The position numbers and the translations under genes were made by a program. Below are positions 31,849 through 40,366 of a stretch of DNA of 64,000 nucleotides, in pieces. This DNA is from Streptomyces sp. NBC_01428 (GTDB taxonomy: Bacteria; Actinomycetota; Actinomycetes; Streptomycetales; Streptomycetaceae): NCBI RefSeq assembly GCF_036231965.1, contig NZ_CP109499.1, positions 3,162,001-3,226,000 on the forward strand. Reading direction: 5' to 3'. The notes under the pieces were generated by a model. That model worked only from the letters and a program-made list of their open reading frames with translations. It did no database searches and was not told the DNA's origin. The first letter of the stretch is position 1. Every line of letters begins with the position of its first letter.

Positions 31849-34800
31849 GTGCGGGGCTACGAACGCCAGGAGCGAGAGCCGGCGGCTGACGTCGACCACC
31901 TCTCTCGGTTCGAGGCCGAGATGGAACGGCTGAAGACCGAGCGGGAGAAGGCCGTCCAGCACGCCGAGGATCTCGGCTATCAGGTCGAGGTGCTGCGCGC
32001 CAAGCTGCACGAGGCGCGCCGCAGTCTGGCGACCCGTCCTGCCTACGACGGGGCGGACATCGGCTATCAGGCCGAACAGCTGCTCCGTAACGCCCAGATG
32101 CAGGCCGACCAGCTGCGGACGGACGCCGAGCGGGAGATCAGCCAGGCCCGCGCGCAGACGCAGCGCATCCTCCAGGAGCACGCCGAGCAGGCCGCCCGGC
32201 TCCAGGCCGAGTTGCACCAGGAGGCGGTCACCCGCCGCCAGCAGCTCGACCAGGAACTCGCCGAGCGCCGCCAGACCGTCGAGTCGCACGTCAACGAGAA
32301 CGTCGCGTGGGCCGAGCAGTTGCGGGCCCGTTCCGAGTCGCAGGCCCGCCGGCTCCTGGAGGAGTCGCGCGCGGAGGCCGAGCAGGCGCTGGCCGCCGCC
32401 CGCGCCGAGGCCGAGCGCGTCGCCTCGGAGGCCCGTCAGCGACTCACGACCGACGCCGAGGCCGCCCGCACCGAGGCGGAGGCGCTGCTGCGCCGGGCCC
32501 GTACGGACGCCGAGCGGCTGCTGAACGCGGCGTCGACGCAGGCGCAGGAGGCCACCGACCACGCCGAGCAGCTGCGCAGCTCCACGGCGAGCGAGTCGGA
32601 CAACGCCCGCAGGCAGGCCACCGAGCTGAGCCGGGCCGCCGAGCAGCGGATGAGCTCCGCCGAGACGCGGCTTCGCGAGGCGCAGTCCGAGGCGGACAAG
32701 GTGCTGTCCGAGGCCAAGGAGGCGGCCGCCAAGACGCTGTCCGCCGCCGAGTCGGCCAACGAGCAGCGCACACGGACGGCGAAGGAACAGGTCGCCCGGC
32801 TGGTCAGCGAGGCGACGAAGGAGGCCGAGTCCACCAAGGCGGAGGCCGAGCAGCTCGTCGAGGACGCGCGGACGAAGGCCGAGACGATCGTCGCGGAGGC
32901 CGAGGAGAGCGCGCGCAGCCTCACGGCCGAGGAGACCGCCTCGCAGCTCGCGAAGGCCGCCCGGACCGCCGAGGACGTCCTGAACAAGGCGTCCGAGGAG
33001 GCCAAGCGGACGACGAAGGCGGCGTCCGAGGAGGCCGAGCGGATCCGCACGGAGGCGGAGACCGAGGCCGACCGGCTGCGGGCCGAGGCGCACGACATCG
33101 CCGAGGAGCTCAAGGGCACGGCGAAGGACGACACCAAGGAGTACCGCGCCAAGACGGTCGAACTGCAGGAGGAGGCGCGGCGGCTGCGCGGTGACGCCGA
33201 GCAGCTGCGGTCCGACGCGGTCGCCGAGGGCGAGCGCATCCGTGCGGAGGCCCGGCGCGAGGCCGTCCAGCAGATCGAGGAGGCGGCGCGGACCGCCGAG
33301 GAGCTGCTCGCCAAGGCGAAGGCCGACGCGGACGAGCTGCGGCAGGCCGCCACGGCGGACAGCGAGAAGGTCCGTACCGAGGCGATCGAGCGGGCGACCG
33401 GGCTGCGCCGGCAGGCCGAGGAGACGCTGGAGCGGACCCGCGCGGAGGCCGAGCGGCACCGTGCGGACGCCGTCGAGCAGGCCGAGACGATCACCGCGGA
33501 CGCGGAGCGGGCCGCCGAGCGGCAGCGTGAGGAGACGGAGCGGGCCATAGAGGCCCGCCAGGCCGAGGCCGCCGAGGGTCTCGCGCGGCTGCACACGGAG
33601 GCCGAGGAACGGCTGACGGCCGCCGAGCAGGCGCTGACGGACGCGCGTGCCGAGGCCGAGCGGATCCGCCGGGAGGCGGTCGAGGAGACGGAGCGGCTGC
33701 GGTCGGAGGCCGCGGAGCGGATCCGGACCCTCCAGGCGCAGGCCGAGGCGGAGGCCGAGCGGCTGCGCGACGAGGCGGCGGCGGACGCGTCGGCGTCCCG
33801 TGCCGAGGGCGAGACCGTCGCCGTGCGGCTGCGGTCCGAGGCGGCCGCGGAGGCCGAGCGGCTGAAGTCGGAGGCGCAGGAGAGCGCGGACCGGGTACGG
33901 ACCGAGGCGCAGGCCGCGGCCGAGCGACTGGCCGCCGAGGGTGCCGAGACGCTGGCCGCCGCGCAGGAGGAGGCCGCACGGCGGCGCCGCGAGGCCGAGG
34001 AGACCCTCGGTTCGGCGCGCCAGGAGGCCGACCAGGAGCGCGAGCGGGCCCGCGAGCAGAGCGAGGAACTGCTCGCCTCGGCGCGCAAGCGCGTCGAGGA
34101 GGCCCAGACCGAGGCCGTACGGCTGGTCGAGGAGGCCGACCGGCGGGCGAACGAGATGGTCTCCAGCGCCGAGCAGACCGCGCAGCAGGTGCGGGACGCG
34201 GTGGCGGGGCTGCACGAGCAGGCCCAGGAGGAGATCACCGGGCTGCGGTCGGCCGCGGAGCACGTGGCGGAGCGCACGCGCACGGAGGCGCAGGAGGAGG
34301 CGGACCGGGTCCGCGCCGACGCGTACGCCGAGCGGGAGCGGGCTTCGGAGGACGCGTCGCGGCTGCGGCGGGAGGCCGCCGAGGAGACGGGGGCGGCCAG
34401 CGCGCTCGCGGAGCGCACGGTGGCCGAGGCGATCGCCGAGGCGGAGCGGCTGCGGTCGGACGCCTCGGAGCACGCGCAGCGGGTGCGGACGGAGGCGTCC
34501 GACGCCATCGCCAACGCGGAGCAGGACGCCTCGCGGACGCGTGCGGACGCCCGGGAGGACGCGAACCGGATCCGTTCGGACGCGGCGACGCAGGCGGACA
34601 CCCTCATCACCGAGGCGGCGTCGGAGGCCGAGCGGCTGCAGACGGAGACCGCGGCGGAGGCCGAGCGGGTCCGCACCGAGTCGGTCACCAAGGCGGAGCG
34701 GCTCATCGAGGACGCGACCGGTGACGCGGAGCGGCTGCGTGCGGAGGCCGCGGAGACGGTCGGTTCCGCGCAGCAGCACGCCGAGCGGGTGCGGTCGGAG

Positions 34801-35694
34801 GCGGAGCGGGTCAGGGCGCGGGCGGCGGAGGAGGCCGAGCGGGTCACGTCGTCGGCGCGCGAGGAGGCCGAGCGGACCCTCGACGAGGCCCGGCAGGAGG
34901 CCAACAAGCGGCGCTCCGAGGCCGCCGAGCAGGTCGACACGCTCATCTCCGAGACGGCGTCCGAGGCGGACAAGTTGCTCGCGGAGGCCCAGCAGAGCGC
35001 GCAGAAGACGACGGCGGACGCCGAGTCGCAGGCCGACACGATGGTCGGTGTGGCGCGGGGCGAGGCCGAGCGGCTCGTCTCGGAGGCGACCGTCGAGGGC
35101 AACACCCTGGTGGAGCGGTCGCGGACGGACGCGGACGAGCTGCTGGTCGGCGCGCGCCGGGACGCCACCGCGATCCGGGAGCGGGCGGAGGAGCTGCGCG
35201 ACCGCATCACCTCGGAGATCGAGGAGCTGCACGAGCGGGCCCGCCGTGAGTCGGCCGAGGCGATGAAGAACGCGGGCGACCGGTGCGACGCGCTCATCAA
35301 GGCCGCCGAGGACCAGCTCGCGGAGTCGGAGGCGAAGGCCAAGGACCTGGTGTCCGAGGCCAACTCCGAGGCCAGCAAGGTGCGGATCGCGGCGGTGCGG
35401 AAGGCGGAGGGTCTCCTGAAGGAGGCCGAGCAGAAGAAGACGTCCGTCATCGCCGAGGCCGAGAAGATCAGGTCCGAGGCCATCCAGGAGGCCAAGGCGG
35501 CCGTCGAGGAGGGCAAGCGGGACCTGGAGGTGCTGGTGCGCCGGCGGGAGGACATCAACGCGGAGATCTCCCGTGTCCAGGACGTCCTGGAGGCGTTGGA
35601 GTCCTTCGAGGCACCGGGCGGCAAGGACGGTGGCGTCAAGGCGGGTGCGACGGTGGGTGCGCCCCGATCGGGTGGCAAGTCGTCGGAGAGCTAG
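31849..35694 (+). CDS. scy: Scy, long coiled-coil polarity organiser
   Basis: 1281 residues, nearly all coiled coil, built from Ala/Glu/Arg hendecad-type repeats (AEAERLRSEA units). Scy is known to gather DivIVA and FilP into the tip-organising centre that sets hyphal growth and branching. GTG start with GGGA seven bases before. The first ~60 residues are non-repetitive (RGYERQEREPAADVDHL) and vaguely like a DivIVA opening; 50-120 break the repeat (TRPAYDGADIGYQAEQLL); the end (RRREDINAEISRVQDVLEAL) matches the FilP end. The antisense frames over it are shadows of the repeat. filP follows 183 bp downstream. Confidence 0.96.
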   Translation: MRGYERQEREPAADVDHLSRFEAEMERLKTEREKAVQHAEDLGYQVEVLRAKLHEARRSLATRPAYDGADIGYQAEQLLRNAQMQADQLRTDAEREISQARAQTQRILQEHAEQAARLQAELHQEAVTRRQQLDQELAERRQTVESHVNENVAWAEQLRARSESQARRLLEESRAEAEQALAAARAEAERVASEARQRLTTDAEAARTEAEALLRRARTDAERLLNAASTQAQEATDHAEQLRSSTASESDNARRQATELSRAAEQRMSSAETRLREAQSEADKVLSEAKEAAAKTLSAAESANEQRTRTAKEQVARLVSEATKEAESTKAEAEQLVEDARTKAETIVAEAEESARSLTAEETASQLAKAARTAEDVLNKASEEAKRTTKAASEEAERIRTEAETEADRLRAEAHDIAEELKGTAKDDTKEYRAKTVELQEEARRLRGDAEQLRSDAVAEGERIRAEARREAVQQIEEAARTAEELLAKAKADADELRQAATADSEKVRTEAIERATGLRRQAEETLERTRAEAERHRADAVEQAETITADAERAAERQREETERAIEARQAEAAEGLARLHTEAEERLTAAEQALTDARAEAERIRREAVEETERLRSEAAERIRTLQAQAEAEAERLRDEAAADASASRAEGETVAVRLRSEAAAEAERLKSEAQESADRVRTEAQAAAERLAAEGAETLAAAQEEAARRRREAEETLGSARQEADQERERAREQSEELLASARKRVEEAQTEAVRLVEEADRRANEMVSSAEQTAQQVRDAVAGLHEQAQEEITGLRSAAEHVAERTRTEAQEEADRVRADAYAERERASEDASRLRREAAEETGAASALAERTVAEAIAEAERLRSDASEHAQRVRTEASDAIANAEQDASRTRADAREDANRIRSDAATQADTLITEAASEAERLQTETAAEAERVRTESVTKAERLIEDATGDAERLRAEAAETVGSAQQHAERVRSEAERVRARAAEEAERVTSSAREEAERTLDEARQEANKRRSEAAEQVDTLISETASEADKLLAEAQQSAQKTTADAESQADTMVGVARGEAERLVSEATVEGNTLVERSRTDADELLVGARRDATAIRERAEELRDRITSEIEELHERARRESAEAMKNAGDRCDALIKAAEDQLAESEAKAKDLVSEANSEASKVRIAAVRKAEGLLKEAEQKKTSVIAEAEKIRSEAIQEAKAAVEEGKRDLEVLVRRREDINAEISRVQDVLEALESFEAPGGKDGGVKAGATVGAPRSGGKSSES

Positions 35695-35877
35695 CCAGAA
35701 CCACCCATTCCATGCTTTGGGCGGACCTTTGGTACGGGGTCTGGCAAGCCATCCGGCAGCTAGCCACCCAAAAGGAGTGTCATTCTCCAGATCAAACACG
35801 TATCCGCTCGATGACACACCGCTTTGACCCCTAGGATTCCACCTATCACCTCACCGGTCTCATTCGACAGGAACCCC

Positions 35878-36813
35878 ATGAGCGACACTTCCCCCTACGG
35901 CTTCGAGCTTGTGCGGCGTGGGTACGACCGCGCTCAGGTGGACGAACGCATTTCGAAGCTCGTCTCCGACCGTGACAGCGCTCTGGCCCGTATCACCGCC
36001 CTTGAAAAGCGCATCGAGGAGCTCCACCTCGAGACGCAGAACGCCCAGGCCCAGGTCAGCGACGCCGAGCCGTCGTACGCCGGTCTCGGCGCGCGTGTCG
36101 AGAAGATCCTCCGCCTCGCCGAGGAGGAGGCCAAGGACCTGCGCGAGGAGGCCCGTCGCGCGTCCGAGCAGCACCGCGAGCTCGCCGAGTCGGCAGCTCA
36201 GCAGGTGCGCAACGACGCAGAATCGTTCGCTGCGGACCGCAAGTCCAAGGCGGAGGACGAGGGCGTCCGGATCGTCGAGAAGGCCAAGAGCGAGGCCTCG
36301 CAGCTGCGTGGCGAGGCGCAGAAGGACGCTCAGTCGAAGCGGGAGGAGGCGGACGCCCTCTTCGAGGAGACCCGCGCCAAGGCCGCCCAGGCCGCCGCGG
36401 ACTTCGAGACGAACCTCGCCAAGCGCCGTGAGCAGTCGGAGCGTGACCTGGCGTCGCGTCAGGCCAAGGCCGAGAAGCGTCTCGCGGAGATCGAGCACCG
36501 CGCGGAGCAGCTCCGCCTGGAGGCCGAGAAGCTGCGTACGGACGCCGAGCGCCGCGCCCGTCAGACGGTGGAGACGGCCCAGCGTCAGGCCGAGGACATC
36601 GTCGCCGACGCGAACGCGAAGGCCGACCGCATCCGTTCGGAGTCCGAGCGCGAGCTGGCCGCCCTGACCAACCGCCGCGACTCGATCAACGCGCAGCTCA
36701 CGAACGTCCGCGAGATGCTCGCGACGCTCACGGGCGCCGCGGTGGCCGCCGCGAGCACGCCGGCCGAGGACGAGCCGATCTCGCGTGGGGTTCCGGCGCA
36801 GCAGTCCCGGTAA
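35878..36813 (+). CDS. filP: FilP, intermediate-filament-like coiled-coil protein
   Basis: 311 residues; ATG preceded by AGGAA. The first ~55 residues resemble the DivIVA N-terminal domain (SPYGFELVRRGYDRAQVDER), then a short linker (SDAEPSYAGLGARVEK) and an extended Glu/Ala/Arg/Lys coiled coil to ~275. The tail ELAALTNRRDSINAQLTNVR is shared with Scy. FilP forms cytoskeletal filaments behind the hyphal tip, giving stiffness, and interacts with DivIVA and Scy. A TTGACC-like -35 at 35824 hints at its own promoter, in addition to read-through from scy. A strong hairpin follows the stop. Confidence 0.95.
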   Translation: MSDTSPYGFELVRRGYDRAQVDERISKLVSDRDSALARITALEKRIEELHLETQNAQAQVSDAEPSYAGLGARVEKILRLAEEEAKDLREEARRASEQHRELAESAAQQVRNDAESFAADRKSKAEDEGVRIVEKAKSEASQLRGEAQKDAQSKREEADALFEETRAKAAQAAADFETNLAKRREQSERDLASRQAKAEKRLAEIEHRAEQLRLEAEKLRTDAERRARQTVETAQRQAEDIVADANAKADRIRSESERELAALTNRRDSINAQLTNVREMLATLTGAAVAAASTPAEDEPISRGVPAQQSR

Positions 36814-36835
36814 GCACGCGGTACCGACATCACCG

Positions 36836-36885
36836 GTACGACACCAGGGCCCGCTCCCTCACCGAGGGTGCGGGCCTTGTCGTAC
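36836..36885 (+). terminator. Nested terminator hairpin after filP
   Basis: Outer arms GTACGAC / GTCGTAC (36836-36842, 36879-36885), inner GGCCCGC / GCGGGCC and apical CCCTC-ACC-GAGGG, with only one mismatch between the inner two. It ends the scy-filP region. Confidence 0.85.
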
Positions 36886-36973
36886 GGTCCGTCAGGTCGG
36901 CCGGTGCGTGCGGCCCTCGGGCGGACGCGGTTCTCGGGTGGCAGCCGCCGGGGGGCCGTCTTAGCGTGGCCGC

Positions 36974-38035
36974 ATGATCGAGCTCGAGGGGCTGACCAAG
37001 CGGTACGGCGACAAGGTGGCGGTGAACAACCTGACCTTCGCCGTGAGACCGGGCATCGTGACCGGCTTCCTCGGCCCGAACGGTGCGGGCAAGTCCACGA
37101 CGATGCGGATGATGCTGGGGCTCGACCGGCCCACCTCGGGCGACGTACGGGTCGACGGGCAGCACTACGACCGGTTGAAGGACCCCCTGAAGTACATCGG
37201 GGCGCTGCTCGACGCGAAGGCCATGCACGGCGGCCGCAGTGCCTTCAACCACCTGCTCTGTCTCGCTCAGAGCAACGGCATCCCGACGGCCCGGGTCCAC
37301 GAGGTCCTCGACACCGTCGGTCTCACCGGGGTCGCGAAGAAGAAGGCGAAGGGGTTCTCGCTGGGCATGGGCCAGCGGCTCGGCATCGCGGGCGCGCTCC
37401 TCGGCGATCCGCGGATCCTGATGTTCGACGAGCCGGTCAACGGTCTCGACCCCGAGGGCATCCACTGGATCCGCAACCTGATGAAGTCCCTCGCCACCCA
37501 GGGCCGTACGGTCTTCGTCTCCTCCCACCTGATGAGCGAGATGGCGCTGACCGCGGACCACCTCGTCGTCATCGGGCAGGGCAGGCTCCTCGCCGACACC
37601 TCGATGGCCGACTTCATCCGGCAGAACTCGCGTTCCTTCGTACGGATCCGCACCCCGCAGCGGGAGCGGCTGCTCGACGTGCTGCACGGCGCGGGCGTCA
37701 CCGTCGTCGAGACCGGCGGCGGTCCCCTCGAAGTGGACGGCGGGGACTCGGAGCAGATCGGCGAGCTGGCCGCCCGGCACCAGATCACGCTGCACGAACT
37801 GAGCCCGCAGCAGGCGTCTCTGGAGGAGGCGTTCATGCAGCTGACGGCGGAGTCGGTGGAGTACCACGCGCACTCCGACGCTCCCGGACCGCAGCACCCG
37901 CTCGGGCCGCCCGGCGGATTCGGGGCGGGGGACCCGCAGGACCCGCGCGGCGTTCCGGCGCCGCCACCCGGCCCGCAGACGTCACCGACCCCGCCCCCGG
38001 CCCCGCAGTGGGGCAGCGACTGGAAGAAGGGCTGA
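36974..38035 (+). CDS. ABC transporter ATP-binding protein
   Basis: 353 residues. Walker A FLGPNGAGKST, ABC signature in the variant form FSLGMGQRLG, Walker B ILMFDEPVNGLDPEG and H-loop VSSHLM. The last ~60 residues are Pro-rich. This BcrA/CcmA-like export ATPase works with the permease that begins 1 bp after its stop. TAGCGT (36962-36967) ends 6 nt before the ATG, so it is probably leaderless. It is a close paralogue of the ATPase at 42658-43911. Substrate unknown. Confidence 0.91.
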   Translation: MIELEGLTKRYGDKVAVNNLTFAVRPGIVTGFLGPNGAGKSTTMRMMLGLDRPTSGDVRVDGQHYDRLKDPLKYIGALLDAKAMHGGRSAFNHLLCLAQSNGIPTARVHEVLDTVGLTGVAKKKAKGFSLGMGQRLGIAGALLGDPRILMFDEPVNGLDPEGIHWIRNLMKSLATQGRTVFVSSHLMSEMALTADHLVVIGQGRLLADTSMADFIRQNSRSFVRIRTPQRERLLDVLHGAGVTVVETGGGPLEVDGGDSEQIGELAARHQITLHELSPQQASLEEAFMQLTAESVEYHAHSDAPGPQHPLGPPGGFGAGDPQDPRGVPAPPPGPQTSPTPPPAPQWGSDWKKG

Positions 38036-38036
38036 C

Positions 38037-38804
38037 ATGGCGGCCACCCAGGTCCTCAGGTCCGAGTGGACGAAGATCCGGTCCGTGTCGTCCACGGTGT
38101 GGACGCTGAGTCTCGCGGCGGTCGTCACGATCGCGCTGGGATTCCTCATCTCGCTGCTGTCGAAGAACGAGTTCGACAACATGAGTACGCGGGACCAGCT
38201 GACCTTCGACCCGACCTTCATCAGCTTCGCGGGCATGACCCTCGGTCAGCTCGCGATGATCGTCTTCGGGGTGCTGGTGGTCGGCAACGAGTACAGCACC
38301 GGCATGATCCGCACCTCGCTCGCCGCGGTCCCGCAGCGCGGCACGTTCCTGTTCAGCAAGGTCGCGGTGGCGACCGGTCTCGCCCTCGCCGTCGGCATGG
38401 TCACCAGCTTCATCACGTTCTTCCTGGGCCAGGCCGCCCTCGGTTCACACAAGGCGACGATCGGCGACCCGGGTGTGCTGCGCGCGGTGCTCGGCGGCGG
38501 GCTCTACATGACGCTCATCGCGATGTTCTCGATGGGTGTCGCGGCGATGCTGCGCAGTCCGATGCTCTCGCTCGGCATCCTGATGCCGTTCTTCTTCCTG
38601 ATCTCCAACATCCTGGGCGCGGTGTCGGCGACGAAGAAGGTCGGCCGGTACCTCCCCGACCAGGCCGGCAGCAGGATCCTGCGGGTGGTCACACCGCTCG
38701 ACGACACTCCCTACGGCCCCTGGGGCGGCCTCGGCATCATGGTCCTGTGGGTGGCCCTGGCGCTGATCGGCGGATACACGCTGCTCAAGAAGCGGGACGC
38801 GTAG
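38037..38804 (+). CDS. ABC-2 type transporter permease
   Basis: 255 residues with about six hydrophobic helices. It begins with the family entry LRSEWTKIRSV and has ABC-2 features NEYSTGMIRTSLAAVPQRG and a final GGYTLLKKRDA tail. Partner of the preceding ATPase (1-bp gap). Its last 20 bp overlap the end of the convergent VOC gene. Related to the permease at 43908-44753 (same SEWTKI.SV..T.WTL opening), so the two transporter modules arose by duplication. Confidence 0.9.
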   Translation: MAATQVLRSEWTKIRSVSSTVWTLSLAAVVTIALGFLISLLSKNEFDNMSTRDQLTFDPTFISFAGMTLGQLAMIVFGVLVVGNEYSTGMIRTSLAAVPQRGTFLFSKVAVATGLALAVGMVTSFITFFLGQAALGSHKATIGDPGVLRAVLGGGLYMTLIAMFSMGVAAMLRSPMLSLGILMPFFFLISNILGAVSATKKVGRYLPDQAGSRILRVVTPLDDTPYGPWGGLGIMVLWVALALIGGYTLLKKRDA

Positions 38805-39198
38805 ACCCGAACTTCTCGATCGCGGCCGGAGTGACCGGGGTGAAGAAGTTGACCAGGTTGCCGTCGGGGTCGCGGAACAGCAGCGAGCGGTTGCCCCACG
38901 GCAGAGTGGTGGGCTCGTTGACGAAGTCGGTGACGAAGCCCCTCAGGTTCGCGTACACCCGGTCCACGTCGTCGACCAGGAACTCGATGATCGCGCTGTG
39001 GTTGTCGGCGGGGCGGGAGGAGCCCGGCGCGAACAGCGGGACGGTGGCCGTGCCCGCGATGGCGAGGGTGGCGCCGGGGGTCGTCAGTTCGGCGAACTGC
39101 TCGGTGGACCAGGTCGCCGGCAGGCCGGTGACCTTCTCGTAGAACGCGACGAGGCGGGCGACGTCGTCGGTGATGACGCGGAGCGATACGAGGTTCAT
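38785..39198 (-). CDS. VOC/glyoxalase-fold protein
   Basis: 137 residues, single VOC module pair (LVSLRVITDDVARLVAFYEK; HSAIIEFLVDDVDRVYANL; SLLFRDPDGNLVNFFTPV). AGGAGA precedes the ATG. It could be a dioxygenase, a glyoxalase or an antibiotic-binding protein; the metal ligands are not complete enough to choose. Divergent from a WYL-type regulator across a large nested palindrome, so it is its probable target. The C-terminal end overlaps the ABC permease by 20 bp (convergent). Confidence 0.83.
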   Translation of the reverse strand: MNLVSLRVITDDVARLVAFYEKVTGLPATWSTEQFAELTTPGATLAIAGTATVPLFAPGSSRPADNHSAIIEFLVDDVDRVYANLRGFVTDFVNEPTTLPWGNRSLLFRDPDGNLVNFFTPVTPAAIEKFGSTRPAS

Positions 39199-39237
39199 GA
39201 CGTTCTCCTGGGATCGGTGTGCCGTGCCCTGCGCACG

Positions 39238-39280
39238 CTAGCCCCGATACCGGACAGAATCCGTCCACTATCGGGGCTAG
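39238..39280. promoter_or_regulatory. Nested palindromic operator between VOC and WYL genes
   Basis: 12-bp perfect arms CTAGCCCCGATA (39238-39249) and TATCGGGGCTAG (39269-39280) share a centre with an inner pair GGAC/GTCC (39252-39255, 39263-39266). The WYL -10 box TAGGCT (39278-39283) overlaps the right arm. Likely autoregulatory operator of the WYL protein. Confidence 0.78.
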
Positions 39281-39289
39281 GCTCGGAGC

Positions 39290-40345
39290 ATGTCCCGACC
39301 CACCGGCCGTGTGCTCACCCTCCTGGAGCTGCTCCAGTCGGGCGGCACCCGGACGATCGCCGACCTCGCGGAACGGCTCGGCGTCGACGGCCGGACCGTG
39401 CGGCGTTACGTGGACCATCTGATCGACCTGGACGTGCCGGTCGAAGCCGTGCGCGGCCGCTACGGCGGTTATCGGCTCGGCCCCGGCCACCGGCTGCCGC
39501 CGCTCATGCTCGGCGAGGACGAGGCGGTCGCCGTCCTGCTCGGCCTGGTCGCGGGCCGGCGCACGGGGCTGACGACGGCGACCGCCACCGCGGGCGAGAC
39601 CGCAGCGGCGAAGATCCGGCGGGTGCTGCCCCGCCCGCTGGCCGCCCGGGTCGACGCGGTCCTGGAGGCCCTCGCCTTCACGGAGCCGGCCGGCGAGTCC
39701 GCCGCCCCGGACGCGGGGATCCTGCTCACGCTGGCCGACGCGGTCCGCCACCGCCGTCCGGTGGCGATCCGGTACACCGACCGGGAGGGCCGGCGCGGCG
39801 ACCGCACCCTGCATCCGCAGGGCGTCGTGGCGCACGCGGGCCGCTGGTACGTCACCGGCCGGGACCCCGGGATCGGGGAGGACCGGACCTTCCGGCTGGA
39901 CCGTGTCGCCGACGCGCGCCTGCTGCCCGGGTCGTTCGAGGCGATCGAGGGCCCCGATCCGGCGCGGCGGGTGCTGTCGGGGTTCGCCACGGCCCCCTAC
40001 CGCCATGAGGTGACGCTGCGGATCCGCGGCACGGCCGAGCAGATCCGCACGCGCCTCCCGGCGAGCGTCGCGAGCGTGACGGCTCTTCCGGGCACCGGGC
40101 CGCCCTCCCCCGCCCCGGAACCCGCCGACGCCCGCGAACCCGATCGGTCCGACACGTCAGAGGCGTCCGAGGCGTCCGACGGTCCGCCCTGGCTGCGGGT
40201 GGAGGTACGGGCCGAGCGGCTCGACTGGCTGCCGCCGGTGCTCGCCGCGCTCGATCTGCCGTTCGTCGTCGAGCGTCCCGACGAGCTGCGCGAGCTGGTC
40301 GTCGCGCTCGCGGACCGGTTCGCGCGCCGCGCCCGCCGGTCCTGA
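39290..40345 (+). CDS. WYL-domain helix-turn-helix regulator (YafY/DeoR-like)
   Basis: 351 residues. N-terminal HTH_11-type winged helix (TIADLAERLGVDGRTVRRYV), then a WYL domain (~140-215; the motif reads AGRWYVTGRD with the following RTFRLDRV) and a WCX-type C-terminus broken by a ~40-residue Pro/Glu/Ser linker (~265-305). WYL proteins bind nucleotides or nucleic acid ligands. Leaderless start: TAGGCT ends 6 nt before the ATG. Divergent from the VOC gene, probably repressing it and itself at the nested palindrome. Confidence 0.88.
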   Translation: MSRPTGRVLTLLELLQSGGTRTIADLAERLGVDGRTVRRYVDHLIDLDVPVEAVRGRYGGYRLGPGHRLPPLMLGEDEAVAVLLGLVAGRRTGLTTATATAGETAAAKIRRVLPRPLAARVDAVLEALAFTEPAGESAAPDAGILLTLADAVRHRRPVAIRYTDREGRRGDRTLHPQGVVAHAGRWYVTGRDPGIGEDRTFRLDRVADARLLPGSFEAIEGPDPARRVLSGFATAPYRHEVTLRIRGTAEQIRTRLPASVASVTALPGTGPPSPAPEPADAREPDRSDTSEASEASDGPPWLRVEVRAERLDWLPPVLAALDLPFVVERPDELRELVVALADRFARRARRS

Positions 40346-40366
40346 AGGGCCGGGCGAACGGCGCCC

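Noticed and set aside
31849..35694. Repeats in scy resembling a repeat array
   Set aside because: They are degenerate coding repeats of a coiled coil, not spaced identical direct repeats, so not CRISPR.
31591..35817. A 1408-residue open frame (and a 1080-residue one at 32436-35678) antisense to scy
   Set aside because: Long antisense frames are expected opposite a GC-rich repetitive coiled-coil gene; they lack ribosome sites and recognisable domains, and scy itself is unmistakable.
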